Source of the DNA: Anaerolineaceae bacterium
GTDB taxonomy: Bacteria; Chloroflexota; Anaerolineae; Anaerolineales; Anaerolineaceae
Assembly (NCBI GenBank): GCA_002702705.1
Contig: PABH01000057.1
Span: 1-64,000, forward strand
DNA length: 64,000 nt
Direction of reading: 5' to 3'
This document shows positions 45,975-55,318 of the stretch, one piece after another; position 1 is the stretch's first letter; the number at the start of each line of letters is the position of its first letter. A model generated the notes under the pieces. The model was given only the letters and a program-made list of their open reading frames with translations, was not told the origin of the DNA and searched no databases. Position numbers and translations under genes: made by a program.

Positions 45975-46619
45975 TTATTTATTTTTTTCTAATCTGACTA
46001 CATCGTTTGCGTCATAAGCCTGTTTCCGTACAGACCATACCCTTTGGATGGCGGTGAAGTTTGCTAATATCGCTAATACCCACAAAGCAATCATTGGGCG
46101 ATTTAAGAGCAGCATAGGCACCAAAATCAGGTACCGTTCAATTCGAGTCATCAAACCAATTTTGGCATTATAGCTTAATGCCTCTGCCCTTGCCCGGGTA
46201 TATGAAACCATAATCGAACCAGCTGCTGCAAAAAAAGTTAATAAACAAGCCAAAAAATTTTGCTGTTGCAAAAAATAATATAATAGACCAGCAAAAACTA
46301 CCAATTCTGAATAACGGTCTGCAACCGAATCCAAAAAGGCGCCATATCGAGAAACCTGGCCTCTTAACCGAGCCATTGTGCCATCAATCGCATCGATCGG
46401 GGCCGTTAATAAAATGATCAAACCCCCAACTACAATGAACCCTTTGGCTAAAAACCAGGCAGCAACCATATTTCCCACCAGCCCAATTACAGTCATTGTA
46501 TTCGGGGTTAAACCGAGACCATTCAAAAACTTTCCGATCGGATCCAAAATCCCCTTAAAACGGACGCGTAAAAAATCTGTTAAAGTCATTGCCCGTTTTT
46601 GTTGTGCCGCTCTGTCCAA
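45975..46619 (-). CDS. CDP-alcohol phosphatidyltransferase (PIP synthase/PgsA-like)
   Basis: 214 residues with about six helices. DAIDGTMARLRGQVSRYGAFLDSVADR satisfies the whole family motif D-x2-D-G-x2-A-R-x8-G-x3-D-x3-D. The size and sequence lean towards the phosphatidylinositol-phosphate synthase branch rather than PgsA. It joins a CDP-diacylglycerol to an alcohol phosphate in the membrane. The start seems to be TTG at 46619 with AAGGTG upstream; an ATG ten codons later is the alternative. First gene before lgt. Confidence 0.9.
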   Translation of the reverse strand: MDRAAQQKRAMTLTDFLRVRFKGILDPIGKFLNGLGLTPNTMTVIGLVGNMVAAWFLAKGFIVVGGLIILLTAPIDAIDGTMARLRGQVSRYGAFLDSVADRYSELVVFAGLLYYFLQQQNFLACLLTFFAAAGSIMVSYTRARAEALSYNAKIGLMTRIERYLILVPMLLLNRPMIALWVLAILANFTAIQRVWSVRKQAYDANDVVRLEKNK

Positions 46620-46720
46620 TTTTCACCTTCTTTGTATTCAATTTCAAAACAATTAATGACCCAAATTATACTATACACCTTTTTATTGGGTTTAAACTGC
46701 TTCAAAATTTTTAAGAAGAT

Positions 46721-48937
46721 TTAATCGTTTTCTTCAGTTTCGATGTCTTCCCAATCATCGTCCGCATCAATCATTACTTCTCGGTCTTTCCCACCACCCT
46801 GACTCGGTCCAACAATTCCCATTTCTTCCAGCTCATCCAACAAACGGGCTGCTCTTGGAAAACCGATTCTCAATCGGCGTTGTAACATAGATGCACTGGC
46901 TCGTTGTGATTTTTTAACAAGATCAATTGCTTGTTTGACCAGATCATCCGTATCATCATCCATCACTTTCATTAATTCTTCCCATGGAGCTTCAGCAGAT
47001 GAATCTTCTATACCGAAATTTTGCCAATATTTTATGATCTTATCTATCTCTTGGTCAGAAACCATGACACCTTGTGCTCTTTGCGGTGCGCCAACATCTG
47101 GTGCCAAATACAACATGTCACCTTTACCCATTAACGTTTCCGCACCGCTAGTATCTAAAATTACACGGGAATCGATGGAAGAAGCTACGGTAAAAGCAAT
47201 TCTGGCTGGGAAATTGGCTTTAATTAAACCTGTTACCACATCTGTACTTGGGCGTTGCGTCGCAACCACCAAATGAATACCCACTGCTCGAGCCATTTGT
47301 GCCAGTCGTACCAATCCATGTTCAATTTGATCAGGAGAAGACATCATTAAATCCGCCAATTCATCAATAATCAAGACAATTCTTGGTAACGTTGGTTGAT
47401 TTTTTCGACCCATTTTAAAATTATAAGCATCCAAATCACGTGCTTTGGCATCTTCTAATAAACGATACCGTTGGTCCATTTCAGCAATCGCCCAATGCAT
47501 CACACCTACCATGCGATCAATGGAGGTTTCAACCTTTCCTAACAAATGAGGTACGCCATTAAACCGGACCAACTCCACCATTTTTGGGTCCAGCATGGCA
47601 ATCCGCAGATCCTGAGGTGAATTATTCATCAACAAACAAGCGGTGATAGCACTGACACACACCGATTTACCGGAACCTGTCGTACCAGCGATCAATACAT
47701 GCGGCATTTTAGATAAATCTGCTACGACTGCTTGCCCGGAAACATCCTGACCCAGGGCTAATGCCAGTTTAGAGTTAATCCGCTGCATCGCTTCAGATTC
47801 CAAAATCGGGCGTAATCGGACCATTTTACTTTGAGGATTCGGCACCTCAATCCCAACATAGGACTGTCCCGGAACTGGTGCTTCAATCCGCAAACGTTCT
47901 GCTGAGAGGGCTAAAGCCAAATCTTTTGCCAAGGAAGAAATTTGAGAAACACGCACCTTATGTTTGCTGATCTCGCCATCCGTACCCACTCGTTCCACAA
48001 AACCGGGCTCAATTGCAAACTGAGTAACTGTTGGACCAATGCGATATCCGGCTACCCGTGCCGGAATACCAAACTCTTCCAAGGTATTCTCGATTTGAGC
48101 ACCCATTTTCTCAACCAATACATCGTCCATTACAATTAGCTGTTCTTTATCCAGCAAACTCAGTGGGGGTAAAGTTTGATCACGGTTTAATGAAGCAGCC
48201 GGAGTAATGACCAATTGTGATTGCGGACGCTGCTGCGTCTTTTTTCCTCGTTTTTTTAATGGGCTGATCATCCCCTCGGGGGCAGATCCTTGTTCTGCCA
48301 GCTCTTCCAAACTAATCGCTTGCGGATTTTCAGCCGCATATAGCGCTAACCATTGATCGAATTGTTTTCCTAACCATCCAAAAAATCCGGTTGCCGCTGT
48401 GAGAAAAAGAACAAAAACCAGCACCAGAATTACTGAAACCACTGGTAACGGTAAAAACCGCAATAATAGATCAGCAATTCCCCAACCGATAATACCCCCA
48501 TTTACCCCACGCCCAATCCGGTCTAGGGATAGGCTACTGTGAATAGCAAAATAAGCAATTAGGGCAAAATAAGCAATCTCAAAATATATAATTTTGCGAA
48601 GTTGAATATCTTTTAAACCAAATACACGTCGGCGAAAGATCCAAAAAGCAAATACAAGAAAAAGAAGTACAAAAACAAAACTTCCCGAACCAAAATATCG
48701 CTCCAGAAAAACTTGCCAGCGATCAATAAAACTACCAGAAGTCCACCCAATTAACGAAAATAAGGTTAATATGGCCCAGGCAATTAGGACTATAGCCAAT
48801 ATATCCAGACCATAACGTCGTAAAAATGGCCTTATTTTGGTTAATATCGATAATAAGGGGGCTTCGGATGGGGGATGGGTATTCGATCCATTCTGCAAAA
48901 AAGATTTTGATTTCTTTTTCTGTTTCGTTTCAGTCAT
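46721..48937 (-). CDS. ftsK: DNA translocase FtsK/SpoIIIE
   Basis: 738 residues. Four N-terminal helices (about 45-195), a short linker (about 200-245), then the motor: alpha/beta RecA-like parts with Walker A GTTGSGKS, RIAMLDPKMVELVRFNGVPHLL, and Walker B IVLIIDELADLMM. A C-terminal gamma winged helix (about 665-725: SQRASASMLQRRLRIGFPRAARLLDELEEMGIVGP) reads polar DNA signals. It pumps chromosomal DNA at the septum and activates dimer resolution. Shorter linker than E. coli FtsK. Overlaps the S1 gene by 8 nt. Confidence 0.97.
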   Translation of the reverse strand: MTETKQKKKSKSFLQNGSNTHPPSEAPLLSILTKIRPFLRRYGLDILAIVLIAWAILTLFSLIGWTSGSFIDRWQVFLERYFGSGSFVFVLLFLVFAFWIFRRRVFGLKDIQLRKIIYFEIAYFALIAYFAIHSSLSLDRIGRGVNGGIIGWGIADLLLRFLPLPVVSVILVLVFVLFLTAATGFFGWLGKQFDQWLALYAAENPQAISLEELAEQGSAPEGMISPLKKRGKKTQQRPQSQLVITPAASLNRDQTLPPLSLLDKEQLIVMDDVLVEKMGAQIENTLEEFGIPARVAGYRIGPTVTQFAIEPGFVERVGTDGEISKHKVRVSQISSLAKDLALALSAERLRIEAPVPGQSYVGIEVPNPQSKMVRLRPILESEAMQRINSKLALALGQDVSGQAVVADLSKMPHVLIAGTTGSGKSVCVSAITACLLMNNSPQDLRIAMLDPKMVELVRFNGVPHLLGKVETSIDRMVGVMHWAIAEMDQRYRLLEDAKARDLDAYNFKMGRKNQPTLPRIVLIIDELADLMMSSPDQIEHGLVRLAQMARAVGIHLVVATQRPSTDVVTGLIKANFPARIAFTVASSIDSRVILDTSGAETLMGKGDMLYLAPDVGAPQRAQGVMVSDQEIDKIIKYWQNFGIEDSSAEAPWEELMKVMDDDTDDLVKQAIDLVKKSQRASASMLQRRLRIGFPRAARLLDELEEMGIVGPSQGGGKDREVMIDADDDWEDIETEEND

Positions 48938-49877
48938 CCATTATCCCTAAACCGAGGCGGCGGCGTTCTACATCAATATGTAATATTCGAACCACAATCT
49001 CTTCCCCGGTTGTAAAAATTTTGTTTAGGTCTTTTCCTTCATCAAGGCCATCTGTGATTGAAGAAATATGAATTAATCCTTCTATGCCTTCATTCAGGCG
49101 GGCAAAAGCACCAAAACGGGTTACAGCGGTAACCGTAGCCTGAACTACGTCACCAATCTGGTATGTTTCTGCTAAGGTCTCCCATGGGTTGCTGTATAAC
49201 CGTTTGAGACTTAAGGCTATACGGGCATTTTCCTCACTAACCTGTAATACCAAAACTTTAACCGTTTGCCCAACTACCAATACTTCTCCTGGATGTTGAA
49301 CGCGTCCCCAGGATAATTCGGAAACATGAATTAAACCTTCCACACCGCCGAGGTCAACAAACACCCCAAAGTCAGTCACATTGGTGACTGTACCATTAAC
49401 AATCGAACCAGTTTTTAATGTTTTAAAAAGGGTTTTACGGCAGCCTTCACCAGCCAGTGCAGCACGTTCTGATAAAACAATTTTTTCTTGTGATGGTTCA
49501 CATTCAATAACTTTAACTTTGATTGTCTTACCGACGTAATCAGATAAAACCATTCTACGATCATCTTCCGTGATGACATTTGGAAAATCAATCAAATGAG
49601 ATACAGGAACAAAGCCCTGTACATCTTCACCTTGTACCAATAATCCGCCCCGGTTAAATCCATGAACTAGCATTTCAACAATTTCATCACGATCATAAAG
49701 ATTTTGGACATGCCCCCATTCCACCATCAAACTGCTGGAAGGTACCGCCACTTGTAAGTCTTGCTCTCTATTTTCTGATGATAATGCGTTTTCATCCGCT
49801 AAAACAGATGCCCACCACCCTTCATCGAGTTGAGGCATATCAGGTTCTGAATTTGATTTGGTTTGATCCGGTAACAT
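48930..49877 (-). CDS. S1 RNA-binding domain protein (RpsA-like)
   Basis: 315 residues with an acidic N-terminus (1-50) and three S1 domains: about 55-122 (less typical), 134-202 (GSIVNGTVTNVTDFGVFVDLGGVEGLIHVSELSW), and 220-290 (GDVVQATVTAVTRFGAFARLNEGIEGLIHISSI). It resembles the shorter RpsA-like proteins of Gram-positive-type bacteria, which bind mRNA and may aid translation. The ATG is preceded by GGAGGAGGG, a very strong ribosome site, implying high expression. Coupled to ftsK by overlap. Confidence 0.92.
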   Translation of the reverse strand: MLPDQTKSNSEPDMPQLDEGWWASVLADENALSSENREQDLQVAVPSSSLMVEWGHVQNLYDRDEIVEMLVHGFNRGGLLVQGEDVQGFVPVSHLIDFPNVITEDDRRMVLSDYVGKTIKVKVIECEPSQEKIVLSERAALAGEGCRKTLFKTLKTGSIVNGTVTNVTDFGVFVDLGGVEGLIHVSELSWGRVQHPGEVLVVGQTVKVLVLQVSEENARIALSLKRLYSNPWETLAETYQIGDVVQATVTAVTRFGAFARLNEGIEGLIHISSITDGLDEGKDLNKIFTTGEEIVVRILHIDVERRRLGLGIMDD

Positions 49878-49951
49878 TTACCCTCCTCCCAATATTTTTT
49901 TCCTGTAAACAGGGAAATGAATACCAAAATAAGCAAGGTGATAAGAAATTT

Positions 49952-51883
49952 TCATCCTTTTACCACCTCCCCCATATGGTCACGGGCTTCGCGTTCCATA
50001 TTTACCACCGCTTCCGCTACCGCTTCAATTGCGATGCGTTGTTTTCGGTATAAATCTGCTTCTGACATTGATAATTTTAAGGCTATCTCACGAACCTTTC
50101 GTCCCTCCAAAAATTTCATTTCTAAAATATTATACAATATCCACTCAGCAGTAAACCTCCTTTCACCTTCCGGTTTAACAAAATTAATCGCATCTTTTAA
50201 TATGGATCTCAAAGCATTTGCCTGATTTCCCTCCAGACGTTCCGCTGCATCCTGCACAATTTTTAATTCCATCAGGGGATTTTCAGTTAATTTTGGACCA
50301 CCCCAATAATGGGTGAGGGCACTTTTTACCCATGTTGTAAGATCCTGCTGATCGGACAGTGTATCAAGACTCAAAATACCTTCACTATCATAACGTCCCT
50401 TAGCTCTTAATCGTTGGATATAGTCTACCCGTCCAGTTAATTTTTCCATGGATTTAAAAATTTGTAATTGTAGCTGCCGGTCTTGAATGGCCATTGCAGC
50501 TCGATCAGTCAGTAACTTAACTGCTTGTTTTTGCTCAATATCCAGTTCAACCACTTCCTGGCCGGTTACACCCAAAAAACCCAACAAATTACGAGGTTCT
50601 GTGATGTCTGTTCCTGGATTTTGCTCATATAATGGGAACAAAAGATCGTCTCCCCAGCGAAATGATTCCGCAAAATGCCCATTATTGATTAATATTTTCG
50701 TTAATTCATCGGATACATCTTTACTGTTAAACCGATTTTTTCCGGATGTTATCACCAATTCAACCCCTTCTTCGTTTAGGGCTGCTAAAAAGGCTCCTTG
50801 TGCCTGTAAACGATCAATAACAGCAGATAAAATCATCTCCAAAAACTCTAATAGATCGGTTCGGGTTAATAATCGGTCTTCCAGCGTTTTTAACATTTCC
50901 AAATCCTGCTGGTCATTACCGTAAAAAAGCCATTTTTCACCGGTAGAAGCAAATAACGTGATCAGATATTGAATGAGAATGATGGTGGCCACCATTACAA
51001 TAGGAGCTACCCCGTTCAAATCCAGTCCAAACACATCTCCTGTTCTGCGGACGAGGGTGGTAAGTGCAAGAGTCACAATGGCAATAAATGGAGCACGCAT
51101 TAACCATTTTAACAATCTGCTCTTAACAACCCGATCTGACCAAGAAACACCAAAAAAAGATACCGCATAAGCCATCAATATTAACAAAAGACCAACCACC
51201 ACATTGCTTGTCATAGCAATAATCCAAAATAAGGTTGGGCTGCGGTCAACAATACTTGAGCCAAATAAAAGAAAAGGGAATGAACCCAAAGCAGGGGCTA
51301 AAGCACCAATTACCAAATAACCCATTCGTCTTCTGCTGGCTGGCGTTACAGTGCGGATATAAGCACGCGTAAAATTAATCCAGGATAACACCATGATTAC
51401 TAAATAATAAAATGTAAATAATTCGGTAAAAATGGTACGCTCCAAGTGCGGGACCGAACTTGGTTGGCTTACTAATGGCCCAACTAATAAATTCGTTGGG
51501 ATAAGCACCAATAACACAAGAGAGAATAAATATGTCAGTCGAACTGCCCAGCGTCTTCGCCAACGGCTGGGACGACCCGTTGTCGCTACCAACGCATCGG
51601 AAAAGTGAAGGTATGTCGGCGGCAGGAAGATTAATCCGACCCATTCTAGCCTTAACCACAAAGCAAGACCGTCCGGTGTAGTTGCAATACTGCCGATAGC
51701 CTCCGATGTAAAAACGACCACAACACAAATTAAAATTAATGCAAACGAACGGGCTACCCGATCCCGCAGGTTATAGGTGAATGCATATAACAAAATTGAG
51801 AATGCGGTTATTGCAATCCCTGCGGTTAAAATTTCGCTGATTGTGCGAATTAGATTTACCAAACCCACTTGCCAGTCTAACAT
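49952..51883 (-). CDS. 7TM-GAF membrane sensor with C-terminal HTH, no kinase
   Basis: 643 residues. About seven to nine helices at the N-terminus (10-300) resemble the histidine-kinase N-terminal 7TM region. A GAF-like domain (about 325-470) with a linker follows. The C-terminus (about 560-640) has a helix-turn-helix, EGRKVREIALKLSMSEADLYRKQRIAIEAVAEAV. No histidine, HATPase, GGDEF or phosphatase motif is seen. A membrane-bound one-component regulator is a reasonable reading; the function is unknown. Lies 74 bp downstream of nothing related, with the S1 gene following. Confidence 0.8.
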   Translation of the reverse strand: MLDWQVGLVNLIRTISEILTAGIAITAFSILLYAFTYNLRDRVARSFALILICVVVVFTSEAIGSIATTPDGLALWLRLEWVGLIFLPPTYLHFSDALVATTGRPSRWRRRWAVRLTYLFSLVLLVLIPTNLLVGPLVSQPSSVPHLERTIFTELFTFYYLVIMVLSWINFTRAYIRTVTPASRRRMGYLVIGALAPALGSFPFLLFGSSIVDRSPTLFWIIAMTSNVVVGLLLILMAYAVSFFGVSWSDRVVKSRLLKWLMRAPFIAIVTLALTTLVRRTGDVFGLDLNGVAPIVMVATIILIQYLITLFASTGEKWLFYGNDQQDLEMLKTLEDRLLTRTDLLEFLEMILSAVIDRLQAQGAFLAALNEEGVELVITSGKNRFNSKDVSDELTKILINNGHFAESFRWGDDLLFPLYEQNPGTDITEPRNLLGFLGVTGQEVVELDIEQKQAVKLLTDRAAMAIQDRQLQLQIFKSMEKLTGRVDYIQRLRAKGRYDSEGILSLDTLSDQQDLTTWVKSALTHYWGGPKLTENPLMELKIVQDAAERLEGNQANALRSILKDAINFVKPEGERRFTAEWILYNILEMKFLEGRKVREIALKLSMSEADLYRKQRIAIEAVAEAVVNMEREARDHMGEVVKG

Positions 51884-51893
51884 TCAAATACCT

Positions 51894-52433
51894 TTATTTA
51901 AGAAATCGAGAGAAAAACAAAGCTATGTCTTTGTTAGCATAAAAAGCGTCGTTGTATCCGGAAAACTCAAAACCCAGCTTCATGGCTAATCGGATCGCAG
52001 GATAATTTTTTGATGGCATTTCCATCGTTATTCTACGAAAATTACGCTGAACAGCCCAATTTCTCGCTGCCAGCACCAGGCCTGTTCCAATTCCTTGATG
52101 ACGATGTTTTTTAGCGACAACAATATCACGGAGAGTTACAGTCTGAACTTCCGACTGTTCTTTTAGATATACATATCCTACAACATTTTCCTCAAAAATT
52201 GCAACTAATAAACCGGAGGCATGTTGCCAATCTTCAGCTAAATTTTCCACGTCCCTTGGATAGGTTATCGTTACAGATCTTGGCAACCGTATTTCCCGAA
52301 AATTAACTTGAATTTGTCCTTCATCAATCTGGCGATCCATTTGCCAGACATAGGATGATACACAACTATGATCAATGTTTACCAAATCATTAATATCAGA
52401 GGATAAAGCTGGGCGAATTTCAATTTGAGGCAT
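51894..52433 (-). CDS. GNAT-family N-acetyltransferase
   Basis: 179 residues. IEIRPALSSDINDLVNID opens the GNAT fold, TLRDIVVAKKHRHQGIGTGLVLAARNWAV (about 118-146) contains the acetyl-CoA loop RHQGIG, and MKLGFEFSGYNDAFY ends it. Substrate unknown. 10 bp before the membrane sensor gene in the same direction, and 15 bp after the anchored Pro-Thr protein. Confidence 0.88.
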   Translation of the reverse strand: MPQIEIRPALSSDINDLVNIDHSCVSSYVWQMDRQIDEGQIQVNFREIRLPRSVTITYPRDVENLAEDWQHASGLLVAIFEENVVGYVYLKEQSEVQTVTLRDIVVAKKHRHQGIGTGLVLAARNWAVQRNFRRITMEMPSKNYPAIRLAMKLGFEFSGYNDAFYANKDIALFFSRFLK

Positions 52434-52448
52434 ACCGTTATCTCCAGG

Positions 52449-53129
52449 TTAAGGGTTAGTTACACGAACACCAACGACACAACTACCAAATTCATTGTTT
52501 TCATTATCCAAGACAACCAGACGCAAAAGATAATCTCCTGCCAATAATTGAGTCGTATTCCATGACCCAATCTCATTATCTTCATTAATTTTATTTCCAC
52601 CGGCAATTGTTGTCCATAAGTCACTGCCGACAGCGGCATATTCATATTTGTAAAAACCAAAGTTTGGGATATTTACCTCACCAACTAAAGGAACTACATC
52701 ACTGATTTGATCTCCCACTTCTGGGCTGATCCAGTTCACCTGGCCTGGGATACAGGTATCCGGCTGTGGCGTAGGGCTTGGTTGAGCCGGTTCAGACAAA
52801 GCTGCATTTTCCACCGGAGGTAAGGTAGGTGTGGCTGTTGCTAAAACGTCAATCGTGGGCGTCGGAATAACCTGCATACTGGGTAGCGAACTAGCAGAAA
52901 AAGAAACGAAGAAAAATTCAGAGATAGCAAATACAAATAACACGATCAATGTCATCCCTGCATTAATAAAACGTCGTTTTGCAATTTCTTTTTCAATACC
53001 AAAAGTAGCATCCCGCCAATAAGCAATCGCCTTAAACAAACGAGATAAAAAACCAAGCGCAACAATGCCAAGAATAGCATAGATCCAAATTTCATATGCC
53101 GTCAGAAATTGGACAACTTCAGAGACCAT
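52449..53129 (-). CDS. Membrane-anchored extracytoplasmic protein, unknown
   Basis: 226 residues: membrane helices about 13-31 and 55-76, then a linker rich in P and T (VIPTPTIDVLATATPTLPP...QPSPTPQPD, about 85-126) and an outer beta-sandwich-like domain (about 127-226, GQVNWISPEVGDQISDVVPLVGEVNIPNFGFYKYEYA...GDYLLRLVVLDNENNEFGSCVVGVRV). Two cysteines (about 128 and 218) could form a disulfide. Similar domains occur at the ends of some penicillin-binding proteins. Role unknown. Confidence 0.78.
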   Translation of the reverse strand: MVSEVVQFLTAYEIWIYAILGIVALGFLSRLFKAIAYWRDATFGIEKEIAKRRFINAGMTLIVLFVFAISEFFFVSFSASSLPSMQVIPTPTIDVLATATPTLPPVENAALSEPAQPSPTPQPDTCIPGQVNWISPEVGDQISDVVPLVGEVNIPNFGFYKYEYAAVGSDLWTTIAGGNKINEDNEIGSWNTTQLLAGDYLLRLVVLDNENNEFGSCVVGVRVTNP

Positions 53130-53150
53130 AATTTTTGTTCACAACGCAAA

Positions 53151-53987
53151 TTAAAGCGTTGCTAAAAATCCTTTAATAATCGTTGTCAATTTAGGCACTA
53201 AAACAATTCCTGCTTCCACAACTTCATCATGGGTGGTGATTGTGCTGCCATCCAAATTAGCTTTATTACTGATACCCGAAATTCCCAAAACTCTCGTTCC
53301 ACCATGACGGGCAATGATCACTTCCGGAACCGTGGACATCCCAACAGCATCCGCGCCAATCGTTTTCAAAAAACGAAGATCTGCAGGGCTTTCATAAGAA
53401 GGGCCGCTTAACGCACAATAGACTCCGGAAAAGGTTTTGATTTGATTTTGATCTGCCACTTTTTTGGCTTTGTCCAATAACACCCGATCATAAGCCTGGC
53501 TCATATCAGGGAAACGAGGTCCCAATTCATCCAGGTTCGGACCGCGCAGCGGATTATTACCTGTCATTCCAATCATGGAGATATGATCTGAAATAAACAT
53601 GACATCCCCTGGTGCATAGTCGGGGTTAATGGCCCCTGCGGCATTGGTAACAATCAATATTTCCACACCCAATCGCTGCATCACCCGAACAGGCAATGTA
53701 ATTTCTTGCATACTGTACCCTTCATAATAATGGGTACGCCCTTTCATGACAATAACTTCTTTACCTTCTAATTCGCCAATCACCAATTTTCCGCTGTGCC
53801 CCTGGACAGTGGATAATTTCCAATATGGTAATTTTTCATAAGGGATTTCATCAGCTTCAATTACCGATTCGGCTAAATTACCTAAACCAGATCCTAATAT
53901 TAAACCAATTTTTGGTTTTCTTTTCGTATATGAGCGGACAACATCTGCTACTTCATCAATTTCAGCTAATGTGAAAAATTCTTTCAT
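53151..53987 (-). CDS. punA: Purine nucleoside phosphorylase
   Basis: 278 residues, trimeric PNP type. IGLILGSGLGNLAE (phosphate loop), VQGHSGKLVIGEL, MKGRTHYYEGYSM, VTNAAGAINPDYAPGDVMFISDHI, and VGMSTVPEVIIARHGGTRVLGISGISNKA are in the right order. It splits guanosine and inosine with phosphate for purine salvage. ATG with GGAGG upstream. It is preceded by a leader with a promoter-proximal terminator, suggesting attenuation. Confidence 0.96.
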   Translation of the reverse strand: MKEFFTLAEIDEVADVVRSYTKRKPKIGLILGSGLGNLAESVIEADEIPYEKLPYWKLSTVQGHSGKLVIGELEGKEVIVMKGRTHYYEGYSMQEITLPVRVMQRLGVEILIVTNAAGAINPDYAPGDVMFISDHISMIGMTGNNPLRGPNLDELGPRFPDMSQAYDRVLLDKAKKVADQNQIKTFSGVYCALSGPSYESPADLRFLKTIGADAVGMSTVPEVIIARHGGTRVLGISGISNKANLDGSTITTHDEVVEAGIVLVPKLTTIIKGFLATL

Positions 53988-54019
53988 TTACATCCTCCAA
54001 ACATAATCCATGTACTTTT

Positions 54020-54112
54020 TTATGGGTTACAGGTCAGCTTATGAATAAAAAATCCCGGACAGACTGAACTACCAACAGTCACATAAACCGGGAACCAACT
54101 ACCTCCAACCAT
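54020..54112 (-). CDS. Possible leader peptide upstream of punA
   Basis: A 30-codon frame starts at ATG 54112, has AGGA 9 bases upstream, reads through the terminator hairpin, and ends at TAA 54020, 33 bp before punA. The peptide would begin MVGGSWFPVYV. It has no run of one amino acid as in classical attenuation, and 30 open codons may occur by chance, so this is only a candidate. Confidence 0.25.
   Translation of the reverse strand: MVGGSWFPVYVTVGSSVCPGFFIHKLTCNP
54047..54093 (-). terminator. Terminator-like hairpin in the punA leader
   Basis: The transcript has TCCCGG (54093-54088) pairing with CCGGGA (54058-54053), an inner stem GACTG/CAGTC (54080-54076 with 54066-54062), and six T after it (54052-54047). 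It lies between promoter and gene, so part of the transcripts should end before punA. Confidence 0.8.
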
Positions 54113-54138
54113 TAAGTCTTCCTTCAGGCTTCTGCCCA
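54053..54138 (-). ncRNA. Structured leader/attenuator RNA of punA, unassigned
   Basis: From the predicted start at 54138 there are about 45 nt (containing GGGCAGAAGCC and GGTTGGAGGTAG) before the terminator. GGTAGTT occurs both before and inside the hairpin, so the two could compete for a partner. No known riboswitch core (purine, preQ1, ZTP and others) was recognised. A small new aptamer, a protein-bound leader or peptide-mediated attenuation are all possible. Confidence 0.5.
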
Positions 54139-54144
54139 ATTATG

Positions 54145-54153
54145 ATTATATCA
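54145..54153 (-). promoter_or_regulatory. Extended -10 promoter of punA leader
   Basis: TGATATAAT on the minus strand (TGnTATAAT) about 150 bp before the punA ATG. The -35 region has only a weak match. Confidence 0.55.
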
Positions 54154-54262
54154 AAGAATTAAAAATGGAAACTTAAAATGATTAAAAACGAATTAATATA
54201 AAAAATCCTTTAACCCTAGAATATTCATTACCGCTGTGACGAAAGGAGTTCTTACTGGTGAT

Positions 54263-55300
54263 TTATGGTCTCATTACTTTCGAAAAAGCAGCGATGGTTT
54301 TTTGAATGGCGTTATCATCAATATCATGGTGAGTCACCAACCGGAATCCATATAATCCCGCTTCTCCCACCAGGATTTCATCCATTTTCAATTGTTGGCT
54401 GATTTCCGAAGTTGATTTTTTAATTGAGGGATCAATATCCATAAAAACCATATTGGTTTGTGGTGAATTTGGACGTATCTTTATTCCAGGAATTTGGGAT
54501 AACCCTTCTGCCAAAATTTTCGCCCGGCGATGGTCGTCTTCCAATCGATCAACTAATGTAGTTAATCCGACCCAACCTGCTGCTGCCAACACGCCAACTT
54601 GCCGCATACCACCACCGACTTGTTTCCGTATCCTTCTGGCTTTGGTTATAAATGCCCTTGATCCGCACAATATGGAACCAACGGGAGCACATAATCCTTT
54701 ACTCAAACAAAAACTAACCGAATCAAAATCTGCAGTTAATGCAGCAGCCGTACTTTTAGTTTTAACAACTGCGTTAAACAGTCGTGCCCCATCCAGGTGC
54801 ATTTTCAGATCGTGTTTTTGTGCGATCTTCGCTACTTGATGAGTATATTCTTCTGGTAAAACCACACCACCGCAGCGATTGTGTGTGTTTTCAAGGGTTA
54901 TCATTCGAGTACGGGGAAAATGAACATCTTTCTCACGAATTGCTGCTTGAATAGCCTCCAGCCTAATGGTACCATCTGATTCATTTTGCAGGGTATGTGG
55001 AATTACACCACCTAACGCAGCCATTCCACCAGCTTCATATAAAAAAGTATGCGCCAGGTTGCCCATAATCATTTCATCACCGCGCTGACAGTGGGTTAAA
55101 ATGGCGATTAAATTACCCATCGTGCCAGAAGGGACAAACAGGGCAGCTTCTTTTTTTAATAAATCCGCTGCATAATCTTCCAACTTGTTTACGGTAGGGT
55201 CTTCTTCATAAACATCATCCCCAACCTCCGCTTTAGCCATCGCTTCCCGCATGGCGGGGGTAGGTTTGGTAACTGTATCAGATCTTAAATCAATAACCAT
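54263..55300 (-). CDS. ltaE: Low-specificity L-threonine aldolase
   Basis: 345 residues, usual length. [39 protein letters not shown] is the family N-terminus. [10 protein letters not shown] binds the PLP ring and [14 protein letters not shown] carries the lysine that forms the Schiff base. It splits L-threonine or allo-threonine to glycine and acetaldehyde in the cytoplasm. ATG with GGGGAGG upstream; last gene of the lspA-rluD-ltaE group. Confidence 0.96.
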   Translation of the reverse strand: MVIDLRSDTVTKPTPAMREAMAKAEVGDDVYEEDPTVNKLEDYAADLLKKEAALFVPSGTMGNLIAILTHCQRGDEMIMGNLAHTFLYEAGGMAALGGVIPHTLQNESDGTIRLEAIQAAIREKDVHFPRTRMITLENTHNRCGGVVLPEEYTHQVAKIAQKHDLKMHLDGARLFNAVVKTKSTAAALTADFDSVSFCLSKGLCAPVGSILCGSRAFITKARRIRKQVGGGMRQVGVLAAAGWVGLTTLVDRLEDDHRRAKILAEGLSQIPGIKIRPNSPQTNMVFMDIDPSIKKSTSEISQQLKMDEILVGEAGLYGFRLVTHHDIDDNAIQKTIAAFSKVMRP

Positions 55301-55318
55301 TACTTAACCTCCCCAGTT

